Part shown: piece after piece, positions 1 to 7,989 of the stretch | Layout: every line of letters starts with the position of its first letter | Numbering within the stretch: the stretch's first letter is position 1 | NCBI RefSeq assembly: GCF_006974125.1 | Contig: NZ_CP037858.1 | Coordinates: forward strand, 496,001 to 560,000 | Source of the DNA: Stenotrophomonas maltophilia | Lineage (GTDB): Bacteria > Pseudomonadota > Gammaproteobacteria > Xanthomonadales > Xanthomonadaceae | DNA: 64,000 nucleotides | Direction: 5' to 3' | Made by a program: the position numbers and the translations under genes | The notes under the pieces: model-generated | The model's database searches: none | What the model saw: only the letters and a program-made list of their open reading frames with translations | Told to the model about the DNA's origin: nothing

Positions 1-449
1 TGCTCTCACGCGCCCCCAGCACCGTGCCACGCAATGAGGTGGCCCTGCGTCCGCTGATCGAATCCTGCATGGAGCGTTGCCAGCCCTGGATTTCCGGCAA
101 GCCGGTGATCGTTGCGTTTGATGCCCGGCATGACGCCGTGCTGGACACCAACGCGGATCTGGCGCACAGCGTGATCTGGAACCTGCTGCGCAACGCCTGC
201 CAGTACACTGAAAGGGGCGAAGTGAGGATCACCCTCCACGACACCACACTCATCATCGCCGACACGGGACCCGGCCTGCCCTCCAGTATCGACCCACAGC
301 AGTTCCAGCGTTTCCTGCCCGGCAGCCCGCACAGTGGCGAAGGACTGGGGCTGTCGATCGTGCAGCGCATCGTCGAGCACCTGGGCTGGAGGATGACGGT
401 GCATTCCTCGCAGCAGGGATGCCGGTTCAGCCTGGAGTGGCCCATCTGA
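1..449 (+). CDS. Sensor histidine kinase, C-terminal part (gene begins before the window)
   Basis: This is the catalytic end of a membrane sensor kinase of a two-component system. Only the HATPase_c domain is visible: an N-box (NLLRNACQYT), a G1 box (DTGPGLP) and a G2 box (GEGLGLSIV), followed by a normal end at a TGA. The dimerisation and sensor regions lie outside the window. The next genes, dgkA and eptA, are classic targets of ColS/PmrB-type kinases that respond to envelope stress or zinc, so a ColS- or PmrB-like role is inferred from context. The reading frame is open from base 3; the stop codon overlaps the first half of a tandem motif upstream of dgkA. Confidence 0.9.
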   Translation, partial: LSRAPSTVPRNEVALRPLIESCMERCQPWISGKPVIVAFDARHDAVLDTNADLAHSVIWNLLRNACQYTERGEVRITLHDTTLIIADTGPGLPSSIDPQQFQRFLPGSPHSGEGLGLSIVQRIVEHLGWRMTVHSSQQGCRFSLEWPI

Positions 450-461
450 CGGTTTCCTGAC
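446..461 (+). promoter_or_regulatory. Tandem CTGAC motif before dgkA (possible response-regulator box)
   Basis: CTGAC at 446-450 is repeated at 457-461, an 11-bp period, with TTTC just before the second copy. The same arrangement, CTGAC-N6-CTGAT, precedes eptA. An 11-bp direct repeat is the usual geometry for OmpR-family regulators. The inference is a binding site for the regulator paired with the upstream kinase. Confidence 0.45.
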
Positions 462-508
462 GCGCGCCTGCACATGCTGGGGGTTGCTCACTTCACGGCG
501 GAAACGGC

Positions 509-895
509 ATGCAGCACCCCAAGGACAGCGGCAAGTACCCGCACGGCAAGACCGGCCTGAGCCGCATCTTCCACACCCTCATCCATTCGCGCGATGGTTT
601 CATCGCCACCTTCCGCGGCGAGGCTGCCTTTCGCCAACTGCTGCTTCTGCACGCGCTGTTGATCATTGCAGCGTTCGTGCTGGACATCAGCAAGCTCGAA
701 CGGGCGCTGGTGCTGGCGGTCTGCTTCATCAGCCTGCTGGTGGAACTGCTCAACTCGGCGATCGAAGCAGTGGTCGATCGCATCTCTCTGGAGCAGCATC
801 CGCTGTCCAAGAACGCCAAGGACATGGGCAGCGCCGCGCAGACCACCGCACTGTTGATGGTGGGCGCGGTGTGGGGCGTGATCCTGCTGGGCTAG
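509..895 (+). CDS. dgkA: Diacylglycerol kinase DgkA
   Basis: Small integral-membrane diacylglycerol kinase of 128 residues, the usual DgkA size. It phosphorylates diacylglycerol, which arises when phosphoethanolamine or osmoregulated-glucan transferases use phosphatidylethanolamine, so it recycles the by-product of the next gene, eptA. Visible features are three membrane segments, the conserved core LLVELLNSAIEAVVDR (Glu and Asn of the active site), and a lysine-rich ending (HPLSKNAKDMGSAAQ) before the last helix. The ATG at 509 follows a GGCGGAAA ribosome-binding site. Its position between a kinase gene and eptA fits an envelope-modification locus. Confidence 0.95.
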   Translation: MQHPKDSGKYPHGKTGLSRIFHTLIHSRDGFIATFRGEAAFRQLLLLHALLIIAAFVLDISKLERALVLAVCFISLLVELLNSAIEAVVDRISLEQHPLSKNAKDMGSAAQTTALLMVGAVWGVILLG

Positions 896-905
896 TCCGC
901 CCAAC

Positions 906-921
906 CTGACAACTTCCTGAT
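906..921 (+). promoter_or_regulatory. Tandem CTGAC/CTGAT motif before eptA (possible response-regulator box)
   Basis: CTGAC at 906-910 and CTGAT at 917-921 are separated by 11 bp, with CTTC before the second copy. This matches the element in front of dgkA in sequence and spacing. It suggests that eptA has its own promoter controlled by the same OmpR-family regulator. Confidence 0.45.
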
Positions 922-968
922 AAAGCGGTTTCGATACTGCGCGCACTCCCGCTCCACGGAACCTGCTC

Positions 969-2777
969 GTGCGTCAATGCCGCCGTATTCCACGGCCCCA
1001 TCCGATCATTCTGGTCTGGGCCGCCGCACTGTTCTTCACCACAATTGGAAACATCGCCCTCTGGAAGACATTGTGGGGGCTGATCGACCTCAACAGCCTG
1101 CGCAGCGTGCTGTTCCTGGCCAGCCTGCCGGTGGTGCTGTTCTGCCTGCTCAACCTGATGCTGACGCCACTGCTGGCACTGCCGTTCCTGCGCAGGCCGC
1201 TGCTGGTGCTGCTCGTTGTCGTCAGCGCCGCCTGCAGCTACTTCATGCTGCACTACAACGTGCTGATCGATCGCAGCATGGTGCAGAACGTGTTCGAGAC
1301 CAACCAGGCCGAACTGAACGCCTATCTCTCGCTGCCACTGCTGTTGACCCTGCTGGCGCTGGGCGTGCTGCCCGCTGCCGGGCTGGCCCTGGTGCGCACC
1401 ACCAGCGGGGCCGGTTCGATACGTTCGCTGCTGGTGTGGCCGGCCAGCGTTCTGGCGTCATTGCTGGTACTGCTGGCAATCGGCTTCGCGTTCTACAAGG
1501 ACTACTCCTCGCTGCTGCGCAACAACCGCCATCTCCGTGACCAGGTGCTGCCGTTGAACGTCGTGCGCCATACCCACGGTTATCTGAAAGGTCTCTACAG
1601 CACCCGCCAGCAACCCTTGCGCCCGATCGGCATGGACGCCCGGCGCGTACCGGGCCCGCGTCCGAAGCTGGTGATCATGGTCGTCGGCGAGACCGCGCGC
1701 TCACAGAACTTCCAGCTCAACGGCTACCCACGCGCGACCAATCCCCGGCTCTCGCGCAAGGAAGGCGTCATCAGCTTCAATGATGTCTCGTCATGCGGAA
1801 CCGCAACGGCGATCTCGGTGCCGTGCATGTTCTCGCAGATGACCCGCAGCCAGTACGACGATGTTCGCGCAGCGACCGAGGAGAACGTGCTCGACATCCT
1901 GCAGCGCACCGGCATCAGCGTGCTCTGGCGCAACAACAACAACGGCGGCTGCAAGGGCGTGTGCGAACGCGTGCCGACCGAGGACATGCCCGCGTTGAAG
2001 GTGGCCGGCCAGTGCGTCAATGCCGACGGCACCTGTTACGACGAGGTGCTGCTGCATCAGCTCGGTACACGTATTGACGCCATGAACGGTGACGCCCTGG
2101 TCGTGCTGCACCAGCTGGGCAGCCACGGACCGACCTACTTCGAACGCTACCCGGCACACTCGCGGGCATTCAGCCCGACCTGCGACAGCAACCAGATCCA
2201 GCATTGCAGCAACGAGGCACTGGTCAACACCTATGACAACACCCTGGTCCATACCGACCGCATGCTGGGCAAGACCATCGACCTGCTGCAGGGCTATTCG
2301 GACCAGCGTGATGTCGCACTGATCTATGTGTCCGACCATGGCGAGTCGCTGGGCGAACGGGGCATGTACCTGCACGGCACGCCTTACTTCATCGCACCGC
2401 GCGAGCAGACCCAGGTGCCGATGGTGATGTGGTTCTCACCGGAGTTCAGCCGCAACGCGGGCGTGGACCTGGCCTGCCTGCGCGAGAATGCCCTGCACCG
2501 GGCGCACAGCCACGACAACGTCTTCCACTCGCTGCTGGGCCTGTTCAGGGTCAACAGCACGGTGTACCAGCGCGATCTGGATGTGTTCGCCGGATGCCGC
2601 GCGTCGGCGTCGCCGGCTGTGGCCACTTCACCGGCGAGGCAGCGCCGGCTGATGCCGGTCGCTGCCCGGAACGTGGCGCGTTACTGCGCCGCCAGGGCGA
2701 AATCCAGGCCCGCACACACCGCCGCCACCTGGGCGTCGTTGCATTCCTGCGGATTGGTGCGCGGGCTGTCCGGATAG
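969..2777 (+). CDS. eptA: Lipid A phosphoethanolamine transferase (EptA/MCR family)
   Basis: Inner-membrane enzyme that moves phosphoethanolamine from phosphatidylethanolamine to lipid A, lowering negative surface charge and polymyxin binding. About five N-terminal membrane helices (to about residue 190) are followed by a periplasmic sulfatase-fold domain. Glu241 in VVGET and Thr280 in CGTATAISVPC correspond to the zinc ligand and the phosphoenzyme threonine of MCR/EptA; Cys276 and Cys286 match a known disulfide. YVSDHGESLGE supplies further zinc ligands. The start is GTG at 969. The protein is 602 residues, longer than the usual 540-560, and its last 30 or so codons run antisense into the convergent peptidase gene, so the C-terminal tail is suspicious. 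Confidence 0.92.
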   Translation: MRQCRRIPRPHPIILVWAAALFFTTIGNIALWKTLWGLIDLNSLRSVLFLASLPVVLFCLLNLMLTPLLALPFLRRPLLVLLVVVSAACSYFMLHYNVLIDRSMVQNVFETNQAELNAYLSLPLLLTLLALGVLPAAGLALVRTTSGAGSIRSLLVWPASVLASLLVLLAIGFAFYKDYSSLLRNNRHLRDQVLPLNVVRHTHGYLKGLYSTRQQPLRPIGMDARRVPGPRPKLVIMVVGETARSQNFQLNGYPRATNPRLSRKEGVISFNDVSSCGTATAISVPCMFSQMTRSQYDDVRAATEENVLDILQRTGISVLWRNNNNGGCKGVCERVPTEDMPALKVAGQCVNADGTCYDEVLLHQLGTRIDAMNGDALVVLHQLGSHGPTYFERYPAHSRAFSPTCDSNQIQHCSNEALVNTYDNTLVHTDRMLGKTIDLLQGYSDQRDVALIYVSDHGESLGERGMYLHGTPYFIAPREQTQVPMVMWFSPEFSRNAGVDLACLRENALHRAHSHDNVFHSLLGLFRVNSTVYQRDLDVFAGCRASASPAVATSPARQRRLMPVAARNVARYCAARAKSRPAHTAATWASLHSCGLVRGLSG

Positions 2778-3601
2778 ACCTCGGTGGTGGTCGCAAAGCG
2801 CGCATCGGTGAAGCCGGCGCAGGCGCCGATCGAACGCGATTCACCCCAGACCACGCCCGGCGACTGCAGCGGCAGGCCGACCAGGTTGCCCTCGGCGTCG
2901 GCCGGGGCGATGTGGGTGACCGGGGCCACAGCGGTGATCAATGCCTTCTGGAACTCGGCCTGCGGATCTTCGCTGTTGCCGATCACGTAGAAGCCATCCG
3001 GAATGGTGTCGCGCTCGAACGGCTTGCCGTCGCGGGCGCAGCGGGCCGGATCGAACTCCTGCAGGTCGCTGTCGGTGGTCTCGTGCAGGTCCAGGTGCAC
3101 CAGCAGGTTCGGCTTGCGCTCGGCCACCCAGGCCATCAGGGCGGCCGCTTCCTCGATCTGGCCGCCGTCACGGAAGCTGCGGTTCGGGTCGATGGCATCC
3201 GGGTTCCAGCGCTGGATGCGCTCGTAGCCCCACGGGCTGACGCACGGCGCCACGATCAGGTTCAGCCGGCCCAGGTAACGCTCGGCCTGCTGTTCCAGGA
3301 ACTGCAAGGCGCCATGCACGCCGCTGGTCTCGTAGCCATGCACGCCACCGGTGATCAGCGCGGTCGGCAACGCCGGGTTCCAGTCGTGGTTGACCACCGC
3401 GAACAGCGGGTAATGGTCCGGCGCATAGTCCAGCTGGCCGTACTGGATCACGTCGAAGCTGTCGTCCAGGCGCTCAAGGGCGGCCACCACGTCGTCGTGG
3501 TAGCTGCGCTGGCGCTGCTGGCGGGCCCGCCACTGTGCGCGTTCCGCGTCGCCCCAGGGCTGTCCAGGGGTGCCGATCGGGTAGAACTGCGCAACAGTCA
3601 T
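2681..3601 (-). CDS. M14-family zinc carboxypeptidase (copy 1)
   Basis: Predicted zinc metallocarboxypeptidase of 306 residues with no signal peptide. The HxxE zinc motif is His88/Glu91 (GGVHGYET); the third ligand lies in HLDLHETTD and the catalytic Glu in TTTEVYPDSPR. The start at 3601 is set by the N-terminus FYPIGTPGQPWG, nearly identical to the paralogue at 56634-57554 (FYPVGTPGQPWG), and not by an upstream GTG. Substrate is unknown; related proteins are often called succinylglutamate-desuccinylase-like or M14 carboxypeptidases. It converges on eptA with a 97-bp coding overlap. Confidence 0.85.
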   Translation of the reverse strand: MTVAQFYPIGTPGQPWGDAERAQWRARQQRQRSYHDDVVAALERLDDSFDVIQYGQLDYAPDHYPLFAVVNHDWNPALPTALITGGVHGYETSGVHGALQFLEQQAERYLGRLNLIVAPCVSPWGYERIQRWNPDAIDPNRSFRDGGQIEEAAALMAWVAERKPNLLVHLDLHETTDSDLQEFDPARCARDGKPFERDTIPDGFYVIGNSEDPQAEFQKALITAVAPVTHIAPADAEGNLVGLPLQSPGVVWGESRSIGACAGFTDARFATTTEVYPDSPRTNPQECNDAQVAAVCAGLDFALAAQ

Positions 3602-3746
3602 TGGGTACTCCAAGGGTCGAACGGGATGGGTGCAGCCGGTCATTCTAAGCCTTGTCGCGCCTGCGGGTCCCCTCCCCCGGCCCCGCCTTCATCCAGGCCG
3701 GGTCATCTGGTTGTAAAATCAACGGTTTTTGGCCCCTCACCCCTTG

Positions 3747-4400
3747 ATGGCGAACGCAGCGCAGCCGGTCCTGGGTGGACCGGAGTTCCTCCGCCTGCTC
3801 GCCCGTCTCAGCGACGGCGCGATGCCGGCCACCAGTCCCGCCCTGACCGATCGCCTCGGCCAGTGGGTGGACTGGAGCCGCGCCGTGGCCCTGTCCGGGG
3901 CGCTCGGCGGACGCCTGCCCGAGCCGGGTGAGGCCACCGAAGCGGTCGAGGATGTGCTGGCCGACTGCGCCCAGGCGCACGCCAGCCTGCTGGCCTCGAT
4001 CCGTGAGGATGCCGAGGCCGAGCGCCTGCTGGACCTGGCCGAAGCCGCCGCTGCACCCAACTTCGCCTCGCTGCGCCAGCGCTACCGGGTGCTGCAGCAG
4101 GCCATCCAGACGGCCACCGGGCGCCTGCGCGGCCGCCTGCGCGACCAGCTGGTGCAGGTTTCGCCCGAGCTGGCGCGGCTGGCCGAGGTCGATGCGGTGA
4201 TGGAGCAGACCCTCACCCCGCGCGAGCACAGCCTGCTGGCCACTGCGCCGGCAGTGCTCGGCGCCCGATTTGAACGCGTGCACGGCCAGCCCGGCTGGCG
4301 CGCGGCCTTCCGCCATGACATGCGCACGCTGCTGCTCGCCGAACTGCAGCTGCGCTTCCACCCGATCGAAGGGCTGCAAGACGCCCTGCGCTCCCACTGA
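3747..4400 (+). CDS. DUF3348 family protein
   Basis: First gene of a four-gene operon. The 217-residue soluble protein is mostly helical, rich in Ala, Leu and Arg, with no signal peptide or membrane segment. The opening (GGPEFLRLLARL and DRLGQWVDWSRAVALSGAL) is typical of DUF3348, a family of unknown function found beside DUF802 genes. The ATG at 3747 is preferred; TTG codons upstream at 3729 and 3744 are in frame. The gap to the next gene is 10 bp. A cytoplasmic partner or regulator of the downstream membrane complex is inferred from context only. Confidence 0.8.
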   Translation: MANAAQPVLGGPEFLRLLARLSDGAMPATSPALTDRLGQWVDWSRAVALSGALGGRLPEPGEATEAVEDVLADCAQAHASLLASIREDAEAERLLDLAEAAAAPNFASLRQRYRVLQQAIQTATGRLRGRLRDQLVQVSPELARLAEVDAVMEQTLTPREHSLLATAPAVLGARFERVHGQPGWRAAFRHDMRTLLLAELQLRFHPIEGLQDALRSH

Positions 4401-4410
4401 CCGGAACACC

Positions 4411-6675
4411 ATGTCCAGAACTGCTTTCCATGTCGTTGTTTTCCTTGTCGGCCTGCTGGCCGTGTGCTGGATCGGCATTGGCTACGTTTCGGTGCATCCG
4501 CTGGGTGCAGCGGTGGCGGCGATCATCGCAGCCTGCTACATCGCCGGTGGCGTGGAGCTGTACCGCTACCGCCAGGCCAGCAACGGCCTGCGCACCGCAC
4601 TGAGTGACCTGTCCGGTGCAAAGGAAAGCCTTGCCCCCTGGCTGGAACGCGTGCCGGTGGGCCTGCGCAACGCCGTGCGCCTGCGCGTGGAGGGCGAGCG
4701 CACTGCCCTGCCCGCACCGGTACTGACCCCGTACCTGGTCGGCCTGCTGGTGCTGCTGGGCATGCTCGGCACCCTGCTGGGCATGATGGACACGCTGCGT
4801 GGCACCGGGCTGGCCCTGCAGAGCGCGACCGACATGGCCGCGATCCGCGGCTCGCTGGCCTCGCCGGTGCAGGGCCTGGCGGTGGCATTCGGTACCTCGA
4901 TTGCCGGTGTGGCCAGCTCGGCCATGCTCGGCCTGCTGGCGGCGCTGCTGCGCCGCGACCGCCTGCAGGCCGTGCAGCAGCTGGACCGCGCCATTGCCGG
5001 CGACCTGCATCCGTACTCGCAGGCCTGGCAGCGCGCCGAGTCGCTGCGCCTGCTGCAGGCACAGTCCGCGGCGCTGCCGGCGCTGGTCGACCGCCTGCAG
5101 GCGATGACCAGCACCTTCGAACAACACAGTGCGGCCGCCAATGAGCGCCTGCTGGCCGGCCAGGCCGAGTTCCTGACCCAGAGCCAGGCGCTGCAGGAGC
5201 GGCTGGCGGTCTCGCTGCAGCAATCGCTGCGCGAAGGTGCCGAAGCCAGCGCCGCCGCCATCGGTGGCGCGCTGCAGCCGATGACCGAGACCACCCTGGC
5301 GGGCCTGGCCCGTCACGGCGAGGCACTGCATGCCCGCGTCGAGCAGGCCGTGCAGCAACAGTTGGCCGGCCTGAGCGACGGTTTCGAGCGCAGCCGGGTC
5401 GCCACCGAGGCCAGCTGGGCCAAGGTGGTCAGTGAACAGACCCAGGCACAGCAGGCGCTGGTGGGCGATCTGCGCCAGCACCTGCAGGCCTTCAGCGATG
5501 GCCAGGCCACGCATGCCGAAGCGCTGGTCGCACGCATCGGCGAGCGCCTGCAGGCCGATGCACAGGGCAACGCGGAGGCCTTGCGCGCCGCCGCCGAGCA
5601 GCAGCACGCCCTGAACAGCGCATTGGTCGAGCGCCAGCAGCAGGCGCTGCTCGCGGCCGGTCAGCAGCTGGACGAGCACGCGCAGGCGCTGCTGCAGGCA
5701 CTGGAGCAGCGCCACAGCGCCAGCCAGTCGCTGCTGCAGGACCACGAACAGCAGCGCTCGCAGGATTGGCAGGCCGCGCAGGCCGCCGCAGCGACCGCGC
5801 ACGCCGAACTGCAGGCCAGCCTGGACAGCCGCGAGCAGCAACGCCAGGCGCGCTGGGACGCGGTCAGCGCCGAGCTGCAGCAGGCCCACGCCGCCCTGCA
5901 GGCGCAGCTGCAGGCCGGCGACGAACAGCGCCTGCAGCGCTGGAGCGATGCCTTGCAGCATGTTTCCACCGACCTGGCCGAGCGCCTGCACGCCAACGGC
6001 GAACGCCTGGCCGCGCAGCAGCAGCAGGTCTGCGACACGCTGGCGGCTACCGCGCAGCAGATCGGCGAGAACGGTCGCGCGCAGGCCAGCGCCACGCTGG
6101 CCGAAGTGTCTACTCTGCTGCAGACCGCCGCTGCCGCACCCAAGGCCGCTGCCGATGTCATCAACGAGCTGCGCAGCACGCTGTCCGAGAGCCTGGTGCG
6201 TGACAACGCGATGCTGGAAGAACGCGGTCGCCTGCTGGCCACCGTGCAGACCCTGCTGGATGCAATCAACCACGCCTCGCACGAACAGCGCACGGCGGTG
6301 GACGCGCTGGTCGGCGGTTCGGCCGAGCTGCTGGAACGCGTCGGCAACCGCTTCACCGACCATATCGCCGCCGAGACCGGCAAGCTGGATGGCATTGCCG
6401 CGGCGCTCAATGGCAGCGCCGGTGAAGTGGGCCAGTTGGCCGGCACCTTCGGTGCCGCGGTGGAGCAGTTCGGTTCTGCCTCGACCGAATTGTCCGGCCG
6501 CCTGGAACAGATCGGTGGCGCGCTCGATGCCTCGTTGGCACGCAGTGACGAACAGCTGGCCTACTACGTGGCGCAGGCGCGTGAAGTGGTCGACCTCAGC
6601 CTGCTGTCGCAGAAGCAGGTAATGGAAGAACTGCAGCAGCTGGCCACGCGCCGCGGCAAGGCCGGCAGCGCATGA
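4411..6675 (+). CDS. DUF802 protein: MotA/TolQ/ZorA-like membrane subunit with a long coiled-coil tail
   Basis: A 754-residue inner-membrane protein. Two N-terminal helices (about residues 5-45) are followed by a MotA/TolQ/ExbB-type pair: PYLVGLLVLLGMLGTLLGMM (about 106-126) and ASPVQGLAVAFGTSIAGVAS (about 149-168), with the Gly-Thr-Gly and Gly-Thr-Ser patterns of ion-channel stators. The remaining 570 or so residues are a Gln/Ala/Glu-rich coiled coil with no membrane segment, like the cytoplasmic tail of ZorA. The ATG at 4411 is chosen over an upstream in-frame start inside DUF3348. Its stop overlaps the next start by ATGA. Function is not established; an ion-driven mechanical or signalling role is inferred. 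Confidence 0.85.
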   Translation: MSRTAFHVVVFLVGLLAVCWIGIGYVSVHPLGAAVAAIIAACYIAGGVELYRYRQASNGLRTALSDLSGAKESLAPWLERVPVGLRNAVRLRVEGERTALPAPVLTPYLVGLLVLLGMLGTLLGMMDTLRGTGLALQSATDMAAIRGSLASPVQGLAVAFGTSIAGVASSAMLGLLAALLRRDRLQAVQQLDRAIAGDLHPYSQAWQRAESLRLLQAQSAALPALVDRLQAMTSTFEQHSAAANERLLAGQAEFLTQSQALQERLAVSLQQSLREGAEASAAAIGGALQPMTETTLAGLARHGEALHARVEQAVQQQLAGLSDGFERSRVATEASWAKVVSEQTQAQQALVGDLRQHLQAFSDGQATHAEALVARIGERLQADAQGNAEALRAAAEQQHALNSALVERQQQALLAAGQQLDEHAQALLQALEQRHSASQSLLQDHEQQRSQDWQAAQAAAATAHAELQASLDSREQQRQARWDAVSAELQQAHAALQAQLQAGDEQRLQRWSDALQHVSTDLAERLHANGERLAAQQQQVCDTLAATAQQIGENGRAQASATLAEVSTLLQTAAAAPKAAADVINELRSTLSESLVRDNAMLEERGRLLATVQTLLDAINHASHEQRTAVDALVGGSAELLERVGNRFTDHIAAETGKLDGIAAALNGSAGEVGQLAGTFGAAVEQFGSASTELSGRLEQIGGALDASLARSDEQLAYYVAQAREVVDLSLLSQKQVMEELQQLATRRGKAGSA

Positions 6676-7310
6676 GCGACGAGCTGGAGGTCGACGGCGG
6701 CTCACACGCCCCGATCTGGGCCGCCTTTGGCGACCTGATGTCGGTGCTGCTGGGCGCGTTCGTGCTGATTCTGGTCGGCGTGGTTGCCGTGCAGTTGGAG
6801 CTGTCGCAGCGGCTGGACCAGGAAGTGAAGCAGCGCCAGGCCGAAGCCAAGCGCCTGCAGACACTGGAACAGGCGCTGGCTGGCCCGCTCGCCGCCGGCC
6901 GGGTGACGCTGGTCGACGGCCGCATCGGTATCAGCGGCAGCGTGCTGTTCGCGCTGAACTCCGACCAGCTGCAGCCGGAAGGCCAGGAGCTGCTGCGCAG
7001 CCTGGCCGCGCCGCTGGCCGCCTACCTGGGCAGCCGCGAAGAGATCCTGATGGTCAGCGGCTTCACCGATGACGCACCGGTACGAGAAGGCAACCGCCGC
7101 TTTGCCGACAACTGGGAGCTGTCCGCGCAGCGTTCGTTGACCGTGACCCGCACCCTGATCGCCGATGGCGTGCCGGCCGACGCCGTGTTCGCCGCCGCGT
7201 TCGGCAGCGAGCAGCCGGTCAGTTCCAATGCCAATGAAGAAGGCCGCGCACGCAACCGCCGCGTGGAGATCGCGCCGATTCCAAAGCCCAAGGCGCCGGA
7301 TGGCAAGTAA
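6672..7310 (+). CDS. OmpA/MotB-like protein (stator partner of the DUF802 subunit)
   Basis: A 212-residue protein with one N-terminal membrane helix and a periplasmic OmpA-like peptidoglycan-binding domain. The helix begins FGDLMSVLLGAFVLILVGV; Asp21 sits where MotB and ZorB have their proton-carrying Asp. A short coiled segment (about 40-75) leads to the OmpA domain, with GFTDDAPV and RARNRRVEI providing the expected peptidoglycan-contact Asp and Arg. It lacks a cleavable signal peptide, as MotB does. The start overlaps the DUF802 stop by four bases and its end overlaps the next gene by 11, so the three are probably made in fixed ratio. Confidence 0.88.
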   Translation: MSDELEVDGGSHAPIWAAFGDLMSVLLGAFVLILVGVVAVQLELSQRLDQEVKQRQAEAKRLQTLEQALAGPLAAGRVTLVDGRIGISGSVLFALNSDQLQPEGQELLRSLAAPLAAYLGSREEILMVSGFTDDAPVREGNRRFADNWELSAQRSLTVTRTLIADGVPADAVFAAAFGSEQPVSSNANEEGRARNRRVEIAPIPKPKAPDGK

Positions 7311-7677
7311 GCCGCCCGCGCTGGAAGGCCTGCGCGCACTGGTGCGCGACCTCGATGCGGGGTCGCGCTCGCTGCCGCATTACCCGCAGGTGCCGATGCT
7401 GCAGCAGGTGCAGCGCGAGTGGTCGGAGCTGCGCAGCGAACTGCAGGTGCGCCGCTCCCTGCGCACCGAGGCCCCGGCAGATGGCGGCCCGCTGAACTCG
7501 GCGGTGCTGGTGCAACGCATGCTGGACACGATGCAGGCGAGCAGCCCCGGCTACCTGCGCCACTTCATCGACTATGTGGATACGTTGTCGTGGCTGCAGG
7601 CGCTGCAGGACGGCGCCGCCAGCAGTGCGGATGCCGCAAAGCCGAAGCGCACGCGCAAGCCGCGCAACGCCGGTTGA
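7300..7677 (+). CDS. DUF2894 family protein
   Basis: Last gene of the operon, 125 residues, no signal or membrane helix. The conserved end SSPGYLRHFIDYVDTLSWLQ is typical of DUF2894, a family of unknown function that accompanies DUF802 and OmpA genes. The C-terminus is a basic tail (KPKRTRKPRNAG). The ATG at 7300 lies inside the end of the OmpA-like gene. A longer reading frame that begins earlier would be antisense-like in composition and is rejected. A small cytoplasmic accessory of the membrane complex is inferred. Confidence 0.8.
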   Translation: MASKPPALEGLRALVRDLDAGSRSLPHYPQVPMLQQVQREWSELRSELQVRRSLRTEAPADGGPLNSAVLVQRMLDTMQASSPGYLRHFIDYVDTLSWLQALQDGAASSADAAKPKRTRKPRNAG

Positions 7678-7740
7678 TCGCACATTGACGCCAGCCCTGT
7701 TCGGCGCGCCTGGATACGACACTCCTTTTCCGCGCGCCTG

Positions 7741-7807
7741 GTAGACACCAACCTTGGTTGGTGCTCCACCAACGACGCCGCGCATGCCAACCAAGGTTGG
7801 CATCTAC
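7741..7807. repeat. SMAG-type palindromic repeat, paired hairpins
   Basis: The element starts GTAG and ends CTAC. It contains two opposed palindromes (CCAACCTTGGTTGG and CCAACCAAGGTTGG) about 30 bp apart. It lies in the 312-bp spacer after the DUF operon and probably acts as a mobile REP-like element or transcript end. The spacer also holds the putative Pho box at 7841. Confidence 0.75.
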
Positions 7808-7840
7808 CAGTGCATGCGTCGGCATGCCACGCATGTAGCG

Positions 7841-7858
7841 GTGTCACCAGACAGTCAT
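7841..7858 (+). promoter_or_regulatory. Possible Pho box before the TonB receptor-phytase operon
   Basis: GTGTCAC (7841-7847) and CAGTCAT (7852-7858) are spaced four bases apart, giving two PhoB half-sites of 7 bp in an 11-bp repeat, each with one mismatch to CTGTCAT/CTGTCAC. It lies about 130 bp before the receptor start and would fit phosphate-starvation control of an organophosphate uptake operon. No experimental support. Confidence 0.35.
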
Positions 7859-7989
7859 CTGTCTAGCGCACCATTTTCACGTTGACCCACGGCGCCTGCA
7901 GCGTCCGCAGTCACCTCGGTTGTCTCCCCTTTCGACTCCATGAGCTCCGCGCCCGCGCGGTGGCTCGTGCCTGCCTGAGTGTCCGTAAC

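Noticed and set aside
4213..6864. An 883-codon open frame antisense to the DUF802 gene
   Set aside because: High-GC shadow frame; its composition mirrors the Gln/Ala-rich coding strand and it lacks a family match or plausible start.
3747..7677. Calling this operon a Zorya defence system
   Set aside because: No zorC, zorD or zorE homologue lies in the neighbourhood; only the stator-like core is similar.
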